Source: Nitrospirota bacterium (lineage in GTDB: Bacteria; Nitrospirota; Thermodesulfovibrionia; Thermodesulfovibrionales; UBA1546). Taken from it: DNA of 56,780 bases. The stretch lies in the NCBI GenBank assembly GCA_021824065.1, contig JAKALU010000005.1, forward strand, positions 1-56,780, in the 5' to 3' direction. A program made the translations under genes and the position numbers. Position 1 is the first letter of the stretch; every line of letters begins with the position of its first letter. The notes beneath the pieces were generated by a model, which saw nothing but the letters and a program-made list of their open reading frames with translations, ran no database searches and had not been told where the DNA came from. Of the stretch, positions 41,992-50,279 are shown piece by piece.

Positions 41992-42362
41992 AATCCGTTC
42001 TTTGTCTGCTGTAAATCTTACATCTGTATAAGTATCAGGAAGAGTTACATCTGTTTGTGTAAGGATGGCAGGCAAGGATTTCTCCCCGTTAAATGCCCTG
42101 CCTCGGTTTTCGGGGCAGGGACTTTCTGAACAATTGACTATTCAAAAATTATCCTTGATAAATTTAAAATTATAACTATAATTATGTATATAAATTTCAA
42201 TTATAAAGGGTTGTGGATTTTTCAAGACAGCTTTCTGGATTAAAAGAGCAAAGTTCCCCAGTTGTGTTTCCTTTCCGGGAACTGGAAAGGGAGGTGATGT
42301 CTATCGAGAGTCTGCGATAGTAGTTGTTCAATAGTTTTAAGAATTTAATAAAAGGAGGGTTT
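41992..42362 (+). other. Long leader of the five-heme cytochrome with several hairpins
   Basis: No gene of usual size. CCCTGCC/GGCAGGG (about 42096-42120) forms a stem without a T run. Further on, AGTTCCC (42252-42258) can pair with GGGAACT (42277-42283), while CCTTTCC (42270-42276) can pair with GGAAAGG (42284-42290); the two are mutually exclusive. GGAGGTG with ATG 42297 opens a seven-codon frame ending in a CTATCG/CGATAG hairpin. The real ribosome site AGGAGG is at about 42353. Confidence 0.4.
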
Positions 42363-43562
42363 ATGAGGTTTTTGAAATTGATTCTCATACTGCTTTTTAT
42401 GGCAGTCCCGCTTATAGCATCTGCGGAGAAAGCAAAGACGATTGATGAACTTGCCAAAATGTACGACTCATCAAGGTGTAAGGAATGCCATGAAAGTATT
42501 TACAAACAGTGGGAAAATTCTCATCATGCAAGGCCATTGATGGGTGTAAAAGGCGGCTTGATGCTGACACCCCTTGCTACAAAGGGTGCAACCGCTTTTT
42601 CTCCCGATGACCCTAAGAAGGCAACGATAAAGAATTTCCCGTGCTTTAAATGCCATCTCCCGCAGGCAATTACATCAGCAGAGGATTCGGTTGCAGTTGA
42701 GTTAGCCGAGGCGCTTCTTGCAAAAGATTCGACTAAAGTCGCTAAGCTTCAGATCACCTGTATTGTCTGTCACAATACAAAGGCGATTATTCACAAACGC
42801 GAATTAGGCGAGCCAAAGGCAGGCGTTCTTTACAGCTCAAAGGCAGTAGATTCTCACCCTGACGGGATATTCAAAAAAGTTGAAAAGAGCGCTATCATGA
42901 AGGATTCAGTATACTGCGGGCAGTGCCACGGCCTCGGCCCGAATCTCGAGTTTGACCAGGCATTCCAGTGCGCAAACCTTTATGGAAGCTATCTCCATTC
43001 CTACATACCTTCAGGCGCGTCACAGACATGTATGGACTGTCATATGCAGAAGGGTGATCATCTTATAGCCCCTAACTTTAATGACGATAAGGGAACATCA
43101 GAGCTTCTTGCAAAGGCAATCAGCCTCGATGTCCAGACTTTAGGATACGAATGGTTGCTAAAGGCAGGAACATATGTTCCTAAGGTCGTGGTTAATACGA
43201 AGATAACCACAACCGCTGGCCACAGAATCCCTGACGGCTGACCATCGCACAACAGAGTGGTCATGGTAGTGACCGCAAAGGCAGCAGATGGTAAAGAGTT
43301 GGGCAAAGTTGAAAAACACTATCACCCTCAGGCAACAAACTGCCGTGATACAAAGATGAGGTATGGTGCACAGTGGAAAGTTGCAAACCTGCGTGACACA
43401 AGCCTACAGCCTGCTCAGGCCAAAAAAGAGTCAATAGAATTTGATCTTCCAGCAGGCGTAAGAGAAGCAACTGTGACAGTTGATCTTTTCTACGAGAATG
43501 TCAATCCTGGTAATAAGTACTCAATACATTCGATAACAAGGAAAGTATCTCTCGACAGATAG
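42363..43562 (+). CDS. Five-heme cytochrome c, probable selenoprotein (in-frame TGA at codon 293)
   Basis: 399 residues if TGA 43239-43241 is read through. Signal peptide residues 1-21. CXXCH motifs at 39-43, 94-98, 133-137, 185-189 and 223-227; this is a multiheme c554-like fold. The TGA follows TTTAGHRIPDG, and 106 well-formed codons continue (PSHNRVVMVVTAKAADGKEL onward) to a TAG stop, 18 bases before a perfect terminator. A SECIS-like stem lies 15 bases after the TGA. Start: AGGAGG 6-7 bases before ATG 42363. It should sit in the periplasm as an electron carrier or reductase. Alternatives: nonsense-mutated pseudogene, or a sequencing error. Confidence 0.78.
43239..43276 (+). promoter_or_regulatory. 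TGA codon and SECIS-like hairpin
   Basis: GTGGTCA (43257-43263) pairs with TGACCGC (43270-43276) over seven pairs including one G-U, with a six-base loop TGGTAG that has G at its second position. Stem starts 15 bases after the TGA and the loop 22 bases after, inside the spacing known for bacterial SECIS elements. TGACCA/TGGTCA across the codon gives an alternative outer pairing. Confidence 0.6.
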
Positions 43563-43580
43563 ATCTGATTTGCTGTGGAA

Positions 43581-43618
43581 ATGCTGTGCCTGCATTATGC
43601 AGGCACAGCATTTATTTT
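43581..43618 (+). terminator. Perfect terminator after the selenocytochrome gene
   Basis: ATGCTGTGCCTGCAT and ATGCAGGCACAGCAT are exact complements separated by one base, followed by TTATTTT. Its place after the second half of the gene supports a single transcription unit. Confidence 0.9.
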
Positions 43619-43780
43619 GAATTAATCCGCCTTTGTTGCCAAATATTTAGGCTTAATTTATATCTTTATATAGCGTGGCAATTATCTCTTGACTATTTAT
43701 TATTTTTTGTGCTAAAAAAAGACGCTTAATATCAGGGGATAAATTAAGAAGTATTTGACTAAATAATGCAGGAGGGGAAG

Positions 43781-44053
43781 ATGGGAAAGAAAGTTGCAGT
43801 GCTCATTAGGAATAATCAGGATGAAGGATTCAGAATGTCTGTCGGTCTTACGCTTGCTGACGATGAAGTGAACGTGTTTCTCATGGACAAAAAACTTGAA
43901 TCAGGCGAAAATATCGACCTCAATGTTGAGACCCTTGGCGATTTGGATGTTAAGCTGTTTTCCAATAATCCTGAAAATAGTAAATTTCAGCAGATGAATA
44001 CCGAAGAGATTGGCAAGGCATTAGCAAATTATGATGCTGTAATCACATATTGA
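43781..44053 (+). CDS. DsrE-like small protein
   Basis: 90 aa from ATG 43781, with AGGAGGGG directly upstream (the GTG/ATG at 43766 is not supported). KKVAVLIRNNQDEGFRMSVGLTLADDEVNVFLMDKKL matches the start of the DsrE/TusD fold, and ALANYDAVITY ends it. No obvious cysteine is present, so it is unlikely to carry persulfide itself. It lies upstream of a TusA-like gene, suggesting a link to sulfur handling. Confidence 0.7.
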   Translation: MGKKVAVLIRNNQDEGFRMSVGLTLADDEVNVFLMDKKLESGENIDLNVETLGDLDVKLFSNNPENSKFQQMNTEEIGKALANYDAVITY

Positions 44054-44071
44054 TATATACATAAAGTTATA

Positions 44072-44103
44072 ATGGCGGAGATTTATGTCTCCGCCATAGT
44101 TTT
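44072..44103 (+). terminator. Rho-independent terminator
   Basis: ATGGCGGAGA (44072-44081) pairs with TCTCCGCCAT (44088-44097), followed by AGTTTT, 19 bases after the DsrE-like gene. Confidence 0.75.
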
Positions 44104-44240
44104 AGTTCCCTGCCATTTAGTAGGAGACTTTCTCTAAAAGCGGAATTCTTAAGCAATATCATAGCGATATTTACCAGGTGGATTTTGCTGTGGAAGATAT
44201 TATAAACTTTAAATATAAAGCACCGGGGAGCTGTTAAAAA

Positions 44241-44489
44241 ATGGAAGAAGATATTAAGCCTGATAAGAAGATAAACATAAAAGGCCTTGTGTGTCCTTAT
44301 ACATTTGTGAAGGCAAAGCTTGCAGTCGAGGATATGGAGGTCGGACAGGTTATCGAGATTTTGCTCGACTATGAGGAGGCATCAAGGAGCATACCAAAAT
44401 CAATGGAAGATCATGGGCAGAAGGTCCTGAAAGTAGAAAAGATAAATGACACAGATTGGATATTGCTTATCAGGAAAGAGAAGGAATAA
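44241..44489 (+). CDS. TusA-family sulfur carrier
   Basis: 82 aa. INIKGLVCPYTFVKAKLAVEDMEVGQ contains the CPxT/P-like active-site Cys of SirA/TusA, followed by VIEILLDYEEASRSIPKSMEDHGQ and a final strand. TusA proteins relay persulfide sulfur; here the next gene is an E1-like adenylyltransferase, so it may supply sulfur to the MoaD-like carrier at 47175. 34 bases separate the two genes. Confidence 0.9.
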   Translation: MEEDIKPDKKINIKGLVCPYTFVKAKLAVEDMEVGQVIEILLDYEEASRSIPKSMEDHGQKVLKVEKINDTDWILLIRKEKE

Positions 44490-44523
44490 GCCTGTCTAAT
44501 ATTATCAGGATGGGGGTAATGAT

Positions 44524-45324
44524 ATGGAGTTTACAGAAGACCAGTTACAAAGATATAGTCGTCATATAATACTGCCGGAGGTTGGCGGTAAAGGCCAGAG
44601 AAAATTGCTGCATGCAAAGGTTTTTATTGTCGGTGCAGGTGGTCTTGGATGCCCTGTGGGATACTATCTTGCTGCTGCTGGTGTTGGCACCATTGGAATG
44701 GTAGACAACGACACAGTTGAGTTGAGCAATCTTCAGAGGCAGATAGCTCACAGCACTAAGACCCTTGGCATACACAAGGTTGACTCTGCAAAGGCGACCT
44801 TTGAAGCCTTGAACCCTGATATTAAGGTGGTAGGCATAAAAGACCGGATTTCAAAGGATAATATTAAGGATTTGATAAAAAACTATGATATTGTGGTGGA
44901 TGGCAGTGATAATTTCCCGACAAGGTATCTTGTAAATGATGCATGCGTGATGCTCAAAAAGCCCCTTGTCAGCGGTGCGATTTTGAAATTTGAAGGGCAG
45001 GTCACAACCATTCTTCCCGGCGAAGGTCATTGCTATAGATGTCTCTTTGAGGAAATGCCCCCCCCGGGCCTTGTGCCTTCTTGCCAGGAGGCAGGTGTAA
45101 TTGGAGCTATACCTGGTGTTGTTGGTTCCCTTCAGGCCATTGAGGTTGTCAAACTGATACTTGGGAAGGGTGATGTCTTAAAGAATACCCTTTTGATATA
45201 CGATGCCTTAAAGACAACATTCCGGCGCGTTAAAGTGCCTAAGAATCCGCATTGTCCTGTATGCGGAGATAATCCGACTATTACAGAATTGCGGGATTAC
45301 GATGCAGAGTACTGTAGAATTTAA
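44524..45324 (+). CDS. ThiF/MoeB-type adenylyltransferase (E1-like)
   Basis: 266 aa. YSRHIILPEVGGKGQRKL, VFIVGAGGLGCPVGYYLAAAG, DNDTVELSNLQRQ (ATP-binding Arg), DGSDNFPTRYLVNDAC and VPSCQEAGVIGAIPGVVGS match MoeB/HesA. Zinc pairs are CYRC and CPVC. It adenylates the C-terminal Gly of a ubiquitin-like sulfur carrier, here most likely the product at 47175. There is no rhodanese domain, so sulfur must come from another protein such as the adjacent TusA. Confidence 0.93.
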   Translation: MEFTEDQLQRYSRHIILPEVGGKGQRKLLHAKVFIVGAGGLGCPVGYYLAAAGVGTIGMVDNDTVELSNLQRQIAHSTKTLGIHKVDSAKATFEALNPDIKVVGIKDRISKDNIKDLIKNYDIVVDGSDNFPTRYLVNDACVMLKKPLVSGAILKFEGQVTTILPGEGHCYRCLFEEMPPPGLVPSCQEAGVIGAIPGVVGSLQAIEVVKLILGKGDVLKNTLLIYDALKTTFRRVKVPKNPHCPVCGDNPTITELRDYDAEYCRI

Positions 45325-45344
45325 TTGCTTTACTTAAGCACTAA

Positions 45345-45746
45345 ATGAACGAATTAATCATTCCTCAACAAATCCTCGAAGATATGCTTGTCTACTGCAA
45401 GGGTATGTATCCAAACGAGGCGTGTGGTATTCTTGCAGGGAGGAACAATGAAGCTTTAAAGATTTATAAAATGACCAATATTGAAAATTCTCCTGTAAGT
45501 TATATGATGGATTCGATGGAGCAATTTAAGACTATGAAGGATATGCGTGAAAATAATCTATCCATGCTGGCAATCTTTCATTCCCATCCATCCTCAGCAG
45601 CATACCCCTCGCAGAAGGATTTAAGCCTTGTTTTTTACGAGGATTCTGTTTATGTTATTGTGAGCCTGATAGAAAAAGAACCGATTGCGAAGGGTTTTTT
45701 GATAAGAGAAGGAAGTATAAAAGAGATTGATATCATTGTGAGATAG
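45345..45746 (+). CDS. JAMM/MPN+ metallopeptidase (Mec+/HcyD-like)
   Basis: 133 aa. YPNEACGILAG supplies the catalytic Glu, and IFHSHPSSAAYPSQKDLSL is the HxH...S..D zinc motif of JAMM peptidases. In the CysO/CysM and HcyS systems such enzymes trim extra residues from a carrier protein or release the new amino acid from it. The carrier at 47175 ends GG-ARQ and so would need this trimming. 20 bases downstream of the E1 gene. Confidence 0.92.
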   Translation: MNELIIPQQILEDMLVYCKGMYPNEACGILAGRNNEALKIYKMTNIENSPVSYMMDSMEQFKTMKDMRENNLSMLAIFHSHPSSAAYPSQKDLSLVFYEDSVYVIVSLIEKEPIAKGFLIREGSIKEIDIIVR

Positions 45747-45936
45747 GCCAAGGACGATACCAAAGTTCAGTTGTAAAGATTTCAGTAAATCTGCATGGAG
45801 AGGGCAAATCAGTCCTGCTTTTATGGTGTTAGCTGTCAATCCCTTTAATTTTATATTCAATTTGGAGTAGAATATACCTTACTTTTTCTAAAGGTTTCCA
45901 GCATAGTTTTTTCACTGGATTAAACAGGAGGTGTTT
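45747..45936 (+). other. Gap before threonine synthase
   Basis: 190 bases with no coding frame. TAGAAT at about 45868 with TTTAAT 18 bases upstream could be a weak promoter. GGAGG precedes ATG 45937. No clear terminator seen. Confidence 0.3.
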
Positions 45937-47175
45937 ATGGGATATGTAAGTGGTCTTAAGTGCAGAGAGTGCGGCAGGGAATATCCTGTTGATCCCATAT
46001 ATGTCTGCGAATTCTGTTTCGGACCATTAGAGGTTGTCTATGACTACAAAAAAATAAAGCGTGTATTGACAAGAAAGAACATAGAGAAGAGGGAGAATAA
46101 TCTCTGGAGGTATAAGGAGCTTCTGCCCATAGATGGAGAGCCGCAGGTAGGCTTGAACTCAGGGTTTACACCTCTTATAAAGGCCGATAACCTTGCAGGC
46201 GAACTCGGGATTAAGGAATTATATATAAAGGACGATACTGTCGCCCATCCAACCCTCTCATTTAAAGACAGGGTTGTGGCAGTCGCACTAACAAAAGCAA
46301 AAGAGTTCGGGTTTGATACAGTTGCATGCGCTTCTACTGGTAACCTGGCCCATTCTGTGTCTGCCCACGGAGCTAAAGCAGGTTTTAAGAGATTTGTTTT
46401 TATCCCCGCAACACTTGAGCCGAGCAAGATTGTCGCATCCCTTGTGTATGAGCCAAATCTGATTGCTGTTGACGGGAACTACGACGAGGTTAACAGACTC
46501 TGCAGCGAGATAGCCAATAAATATAAATGGGCATTTGTGAACATAAATATAAGACCCTTCTACGCAGAAGGTTCAAAGACACAGGGATTTGAGATTATAG
46601 AGCAGTTAGGGTGGAAAGCGCCTGATAATGTTGTTGTGCCGTGTGCCAGCGGTTCACTCTTAACAAAGGTATGGAAGTCATTTAAAGAATTTAAAAAAAT
46701 AGGGATATTGAAGAAGCTTGATACAAAGGTCTTTGCTGCACAGGCAACAGGCTGCTCTCCGATATCTCTTGCAATAAAGCAAGGTACAGATGTAATAAGG
46801 CCTGTGAAGCCAAATACTGTTGCAAAATCCCTTGCAATTGGCAATCCCGCAGATGGATTTTATGCTATTCAAGCTGTAAAGGAAAGCAGAGGATACGGTG
46901 AAGATGTTTCAGATGAGGAAATAATTGAGGGAATAAAAATGCTTGCAAGGGCCGAGGGTATTTTTGCAGAGACCGCAGGTGGTGTTACACTTGCCTGCAC
47001 GAAGAGGCTTATCGAAACAGGGAAGATAGGAAGGGATGAAACAACAGTTATATGCATTACTGGCAATGGGCTTAAAACACAGGAGGCATTGGATGGGCAT
47101 ACAGCGGCACCGCATTACATAAAACCAAATCTCGCATCTTTTGAAGAGGTGCTGAAAAAGATAGGAGGTAAATGA
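45937..47175 (+). CDS. thrC: Threonine synthase, long form with N-terminal zinc ribbon
   Basis: 412 aa. The N-terminal CRECGREYPVD and CEFCFGPLEVVYD form a zinc ribbon. PLP fold-type II features: HPTLSFKDRVVAVAL (Schiff-base Lys), ACASTGNLAHSVSAHG, VVPCASGSLLTKVW and CITGNGLKT. It converts O-phosphohomoserine to threonine. AGGAGG lies 6 bases before ATG 45937; a GTG two codons earlier is unsupported. A second synthase gene follows at 47888, and the sulfur-carrier gene overlaps this one by one base, so this copy might instead use thiocarboxylate as nucleophile; that is hypothesis. Confidence 0.9.
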   Translation: MGYVSGLKCRECGREYPVDPIYVCEFCFGPLEVVYDYKKIKRVLTRKNIEKRENNLWRYKELLPIDGEPQVGLNSGFTPLIKADNLAGELGIKELYIKDDTVAHPTLSFKDRVVAVALTKAKEFGFDTVACASTGNLAHSVSAHGAKAGFKRFVFIPATLEPSKIVASLVYEPNLIAVDGNYDEVNRLCSEIANKYKWAFVNINIRPFYAEGSKTQGFEIIEQLGWKAPDNVVVPCASGSLLTKVWKSFKEFKKIGILKKLDTKVFAAQATGCSPISLAIKQGTDVIRPVKPNTVAKSLAIGNPADGFYAIQAVKESRGYGEDVSDEEIIEGIKMLARAEGIFAETAGGVTLACTKRLIETGKIGRDETTVICITGNGLKTQEALDGHTAAPHYIKPNLASFEEVLKKIGGK

Positions 47176-47456
47176 TGGCAGTAAAGGTAAGGATTCCGAC
47201 ACCGCTGCAGAGATTAACGCAAGGGAAAGAAGAAGTTGATGGTGTGTCAGGCACCATAATGGAACTTGTCACAGACCTTGATAAAAGATTTCCAGGTATA
47301 GGTGAGAGGATATCCGAGGGGGGTAAGGTAAGGAGGTTTGTTAATATTTATGTTAACGAAGAGGACATAAGGTTTCTTAAGGCAGAGGATACGATTGTCA
47401 AGGATGGCGATGAGGTTTCCATAGTCCCTGCAATTGCAGGAGGGGCACGGCAGTGA
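47175..47456 (+). CDS. MoaD/ThiS-like sulfur carrier ending GG-ARQ
   Basis: 93 aa. KVRIPTPLQRLTQGKEEVD, TIMELVTDLDKRFPGI and DTIVKDGDEVSIVPAIAGGARQ are a ubiquitin-like MoaD/CysO fold. The usual C-terminal Gly-Gly is followed by ARQ, so the protein cannot be adenylated until trimmed; CysO/QbsE/HcyS-type carriers share this feature and use a JAMM protease, present at 45345. ATG 47175 is favoured over ATG 47172 because GGAGG then has a six-base spacing. The first base overlaps the upstream stop. Confidence 0.92.
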   Translation: MAVKVRIPTPLQRLTQGKEEVDGVSGTIMELVTDLDKRFPGIGERISEGGKVRRFVNIYVNEEDIRFLKAEDTIVKDGDEVSIVPAIAGGARQ

Positions 47457-47530
47457 ATAGTAGTTAGTGAACAGTAAATATAGAAATTTAAAACTATTCG
47501 CTGACGACTGTTCACTATTCACTAAACAAG
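47455..47530. repeat. TAGTTAGTGAACAGT word repeat
   Basis: The spacer between carrier and NIL genes is made of GTTAGTGAACAGTAAAT and GACTGTTCACTATTCACTA, which are partly complementary to each other and belong to the same word family as 55380-55440. Confidence 0.55.
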
Positions 47531-47538
47531 GAGGATTT

Positions 47539-47775
47539 ATGAAGAAGCGTGTTAAATTGACCTTCCCTCAGCGTTTAATCAAAGAGCCTGTTATATTTAC
47601 AATGGCTAAGAAGTATGATGTGATGCCTAATATCAGGAGGGCAAGGGTAACAGAAACGGTAGGAGAAATGGTTCTTGAACTCGAAGGAACAGAAGAAAAT
47701 CTTGAAAAAGGTATAAAGTCCCTGAGAGAGCAGGGTGTAGAAGTTGAACTTGTAGAAGGAGACATCATAGAGTAA
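47539..47775 (+). CDS. NIL-domain protein
   Basis: 78 aa from ATG 47539, with AGGAGG 5-6 bases upstream. VKLTFPQRLIKEPVIFTMAKKYDVMPNIRRARVTETVGEMVLELEG followed by NLEKGIKSLREQGVEVE is the NIL domain also found at the C-terminus of MetN and fused to ferredoxins in sulfide-dependent homocysteine synthesis systems of methanogens. Alone here, it may bind methionine or assist sulfur transfer. Sits inside the sulfur/threonine gene series. Confidence 0.88.
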   Translation: MKKRVKLTFPQRLIKEPVIFTMAKKYDVMPNIRRARVTETVGEMVLELEGTEENLEKGIKSLREQGVEVELVEGDIIE

Positions 47776-47885
47776 AATTCTGAATTCGAAATTCTAAGTC
47801 CTAAATGTTTGTGGAATTTGAACTTGTTTAGAATTTAGATATTAGATATTAGGATTTGAGATTATAATTTCTGATTCAAGGAGAG
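47776..47885. repeat. AATTCTAAATTC-type repeat spacer
   Basis: AATTCTGAATTCGAAATTCTAAG, TTTAGAATTTAGATATTAGA and similar words fill the gap. Same family as the insertion inside the dehydrogenase gene at 2488-2522. Confidence 0.55.
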
Positions 47886-47887
47886 TT

Positions 47888-48976
47888 ATGGAAATAGGAG
47901 AGTGTAATAGTTCAAAAACTTCGTGGAGAGGAATAATTGAGGAATACCGAGAATTCCTTCCAGTCAGCAGTGACTCACCTGTTGTAACGCTTAGGGAAGG
48001 AAATACTCCACTAATAAAGGCGACGAACCTGAAAAGGAAGGGCATCGACCTCGAGGTCTATTTTAAATTCGAGGGCGCTAACCCAACAGGCTCTTTCAAA
48101 GACAGGGGCATGACGCTTGCCTTATCAAAGGCTGTTGAGGCGAGGTCAAAGGCAGTGATATGCGCATCAACAGGCAATACATCTGCGTCTGCTGCAGCTT
48201 TTGCAGCAAGGGCGGGTATAAAGGCAATAGTACTTATCCCTCAGGGAAAGATTGCTCTCGGCAAACTTGCTCAGGCACTCGTTCATGGTGCATATGTGAT
48301 TCAGGTAGAAGGCAATTTTGATGAGGCATTGAACATAGTTAAAGCACTTGTTGAAAGATATCCGATAACACTCGTGAACTCTATAAATCCATTTAGATTG
48401 GAAGGCCAGAAAACAGCTGCCTTTGAAGTCTGTGACCAACTTGGCTTTGTACCGAAATACCATGCGCTCCCTGTTGGTAATGCAGGGAATATTACTGCAT
48501 ACTGGAAAGGTTACAGGGAGTATCACAGTAGTGGAAAGATTTCATCGTTACCGATTATGCTGGGGTTTCAGGCAGCAGGTGCTGCACCGATTGTCAAAGG
48601 GCACCCAATAGAAAGACCTGAGACAATAGCAACTGCCATAAGAATCGGCAATCCAGCGAGCTGGAAAGGAGCAGTTGCGGCAAGGGATGAATCAGGCGGA
48701 AAGATTGAGGCTGTGACAGATGAAGAGATACTGAAAGCTTACAGCCTTATTGCATCAGTAGAAGGTATATTCTGTGAACCTGCATCTGCCGCATCATTGG
48801 CAGGTGTGATAAAGTTATATAAAGAAGGATATTTAAAAACAGGAGATACTGTTGTATGTACGCTTACAGGCCACGGGCTTAAAGACCCTGATACAGTATT
48901 CAGGGTGACAAAAGAACCGATGAAGGTTAAAGCAGAAATTGGAGAGGTAGAGAAGGCGTTAGAGGGAATAATATGA
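47888..48976 (+). CDS. thrC: Threonine synthase, short form
   Basis: 362 aa, close to Thermus/Bacillus Thr[35 protein letters not shown] (Schiff-base Lys), [35 protein letters not shown] and [12 protein letters not shown] are diagnostic. No zinc ribbon. It lies directly upstream of an ApgM-type gene often annotated as a homoserine kinase analogue, then aspartokinase, so this is the better candidate for the true threonine synthase. Confidence 0.93.
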   Translation: MEIGECNSSKTSWRGIIEEYREFLPVSSDSPVVTLREGNTPLIKATNLKRKGIDLEVYFKFEGANPTGSFKDRGMTLALSKAVEARSKAVICASTGNTSASAAAFAARAGIKAIVLIPQGKIALGKLAQALVHGAYVIQVEGNFDEALNIVKALVERYPITLVNSINPFRLEGQKTAAFEVCDQLGFVPKYHALPVGNAGNITAYWKGYREYHSSGKISSLPIMLGFQAAGAAPIVKGHPIERPETIATAIRIGNPASWKGAVAARDESGGKIEAVTDEEILKAYSLIASVEGIFCEPASAASLAGVIKLYKEGYLKTGDTVVCTLTGHGLKDPDTVFRVTKEPMKVKAEIGEVEKALEGII

Positions 48977-49061
48977 GTGATGCAAAAATCAAAAGTCAAA
49001 ACGCAAAATTGCGGGGGAATTATTGTTTAATTTTGAAATTTGCAGTTGGATGGGATTAGCT

Positions 49062-50279
49062 GTGAAGTATATAGTTATTATAGGCGACGGAATGGCTGAC
49101 AGGCCTTTAAAAGAGCTTGGTGGAAAGACCTCTCTGCAGGCAGCATTTACTCCAAATATGGATAAGCTTGCTTATGAAGGAACAATAGGCAGGGTAAGAA
49201 CAGTGCCAGAAGGTCTTTATCCAGGCTCTGATGTTGCCAATCTGAGCATACTCGGTTATGACCCGAAGAAGTTTTATACTGGAAGGGCTCCACTTGAGGC
49301 GGCAAGCATAGGTGTTGACCTTAAGGATGATGATATTGCTTACAGATGTAATCTTGTTACCCTTAAATTTAATAAAGATAAGACAATTGCAATAATGGAG
49401 GACTACAGCAGTGGCCATATTTCAACAGAAGAAGCAGGCATACTTATAAAAGATGTAGATAAGGAGCTCAGCACCCCTGCGATAAAATTTTATAATGGTG
49501 TAAGTTACAGACATTTAATGGTCTGGTCTGGTGGCGAACCAGATGTAGAATGTGCTCCACCGCATGACATAATAGGAAAAGAGATATCTGATTATCTGCC
49601 TGTTGGTTCCGGAGAAGAAGTGCTCAGAGGATTAATGTTAGATTCAGTCGATATTCTCGAGAGCCATGAAATAAATAAAGAACGCATAAGCCAGGGTAAA
49701 AACCCTGCAAATAGTATATGGCTCTGGGGACAGGGCAAAAAGCCAAGGCTATCAAAATTTAAAGAAAAATATTCTATTGATGGTGCGATGGTTTCCGCAG
49801 TAGACCTTACCAAAGGGCTTGGCATTTACGCAGGTTTTGAAATACTGCAGGTACCGGGCGTTACAGGGTGGCTCGACACAAACTATGTCGGAAAGGCAGA
49901 GGCATCATTGAAGGCGCTCGAAAGAGTTGATTTTGTATATATTCATGTAGAGGCGCCTGACGAAGCAGGACATTCTGGAAATTATAAGGATAAGATTAAG
50001 GCAATAGAGGATTTTGATGCGCTTGTTGTTGGTACTGTTATGAGGGGCATCAGACCGTTTGAAGAATGTAGGATTTTATTGATGCCTGATCACCCGACGC
50101 CGATAGAGGTCAGGACTCATACAGATGAGCCTGTGCCATTTGTTATTTTTGACAATGGACATAAGAGGAAGAATGAAGGTGCTGCTTTTGATGAGTCAAT
50201 TTTACAACGAAAAGACATAGTGATTATCGAGGAAGGATATAAACTGATGGATTATTTTATAAAGGGAGTTTTAGGCTAA
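49062..50279 (+). CDS. ApgM-type cofactor-independent phosphoglycerate mutase / homoserine kinase analogue
   Basis: About 405 aa. Start [36 protein letters not shown] (metal-binding Ser), [16 protein letters not shown] and [21 protein letters not shown] are ApgM signatures. This alkaline-phosphatase-superfamily enzyme is annotated in several genomes as a functional analogue of homoserine kinase when thrB is absent; position between thrC and lysC supports that here. Start is uncertain: GTG 49062 gives the standard N-terminus, ATG 49050 adds four residues. Stop overlaps lysC (TAATG). Confidence 0.88.
   Translation: MKYIVIIGDGMADRPLKELGGKTSLQAAFTPNMDKLAYEGTIGRVRTVPEGLYPGSDVANLSILGYDPKKFYTGRAPLEAASIGVDLKDDDIAYRCNLVTLKFNKDKTIAIMEDYSSGHISTEEAGILIKDVDKELSTPAIKFYNGVSYRHLMVWSGGEPDVECAPPHDIIGKEISDYLPVGSGEEVLRGLMLDSVDILESHEINKERISQGKNPANSIWLWGQGKKPRLSKFKEKYSIDGAMVSAVDLTKGLGIYAGFEILQVPGVTGWLDTNYVGKAEASLKALERVDFVYIHVEAPDEAGHSGNYKDKIKAIEDFDALVVGTVMRGIRPFEECRILLMPDHPTPIEVRTHTDEPVPFVIFDNGHKRKNEGAAFDESILQRKDIVIIEEGYKLMDYFIKGVLG

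Noticed and set aside
43239-43241. TGA read as tryptophan (code change)
   Set aside because: Genes throughout the window use TGG for Trp and TGA as a working stop (for example glnK, lysC, thrC long form), so a genome-wide reassignment does not fit.
47467-47538. N-terminal extension of the NIL-domain protein
   Set aside because: The added residues are encoded by the intergenic word repeat; AGGAGG marks ATG 47539 as the start.
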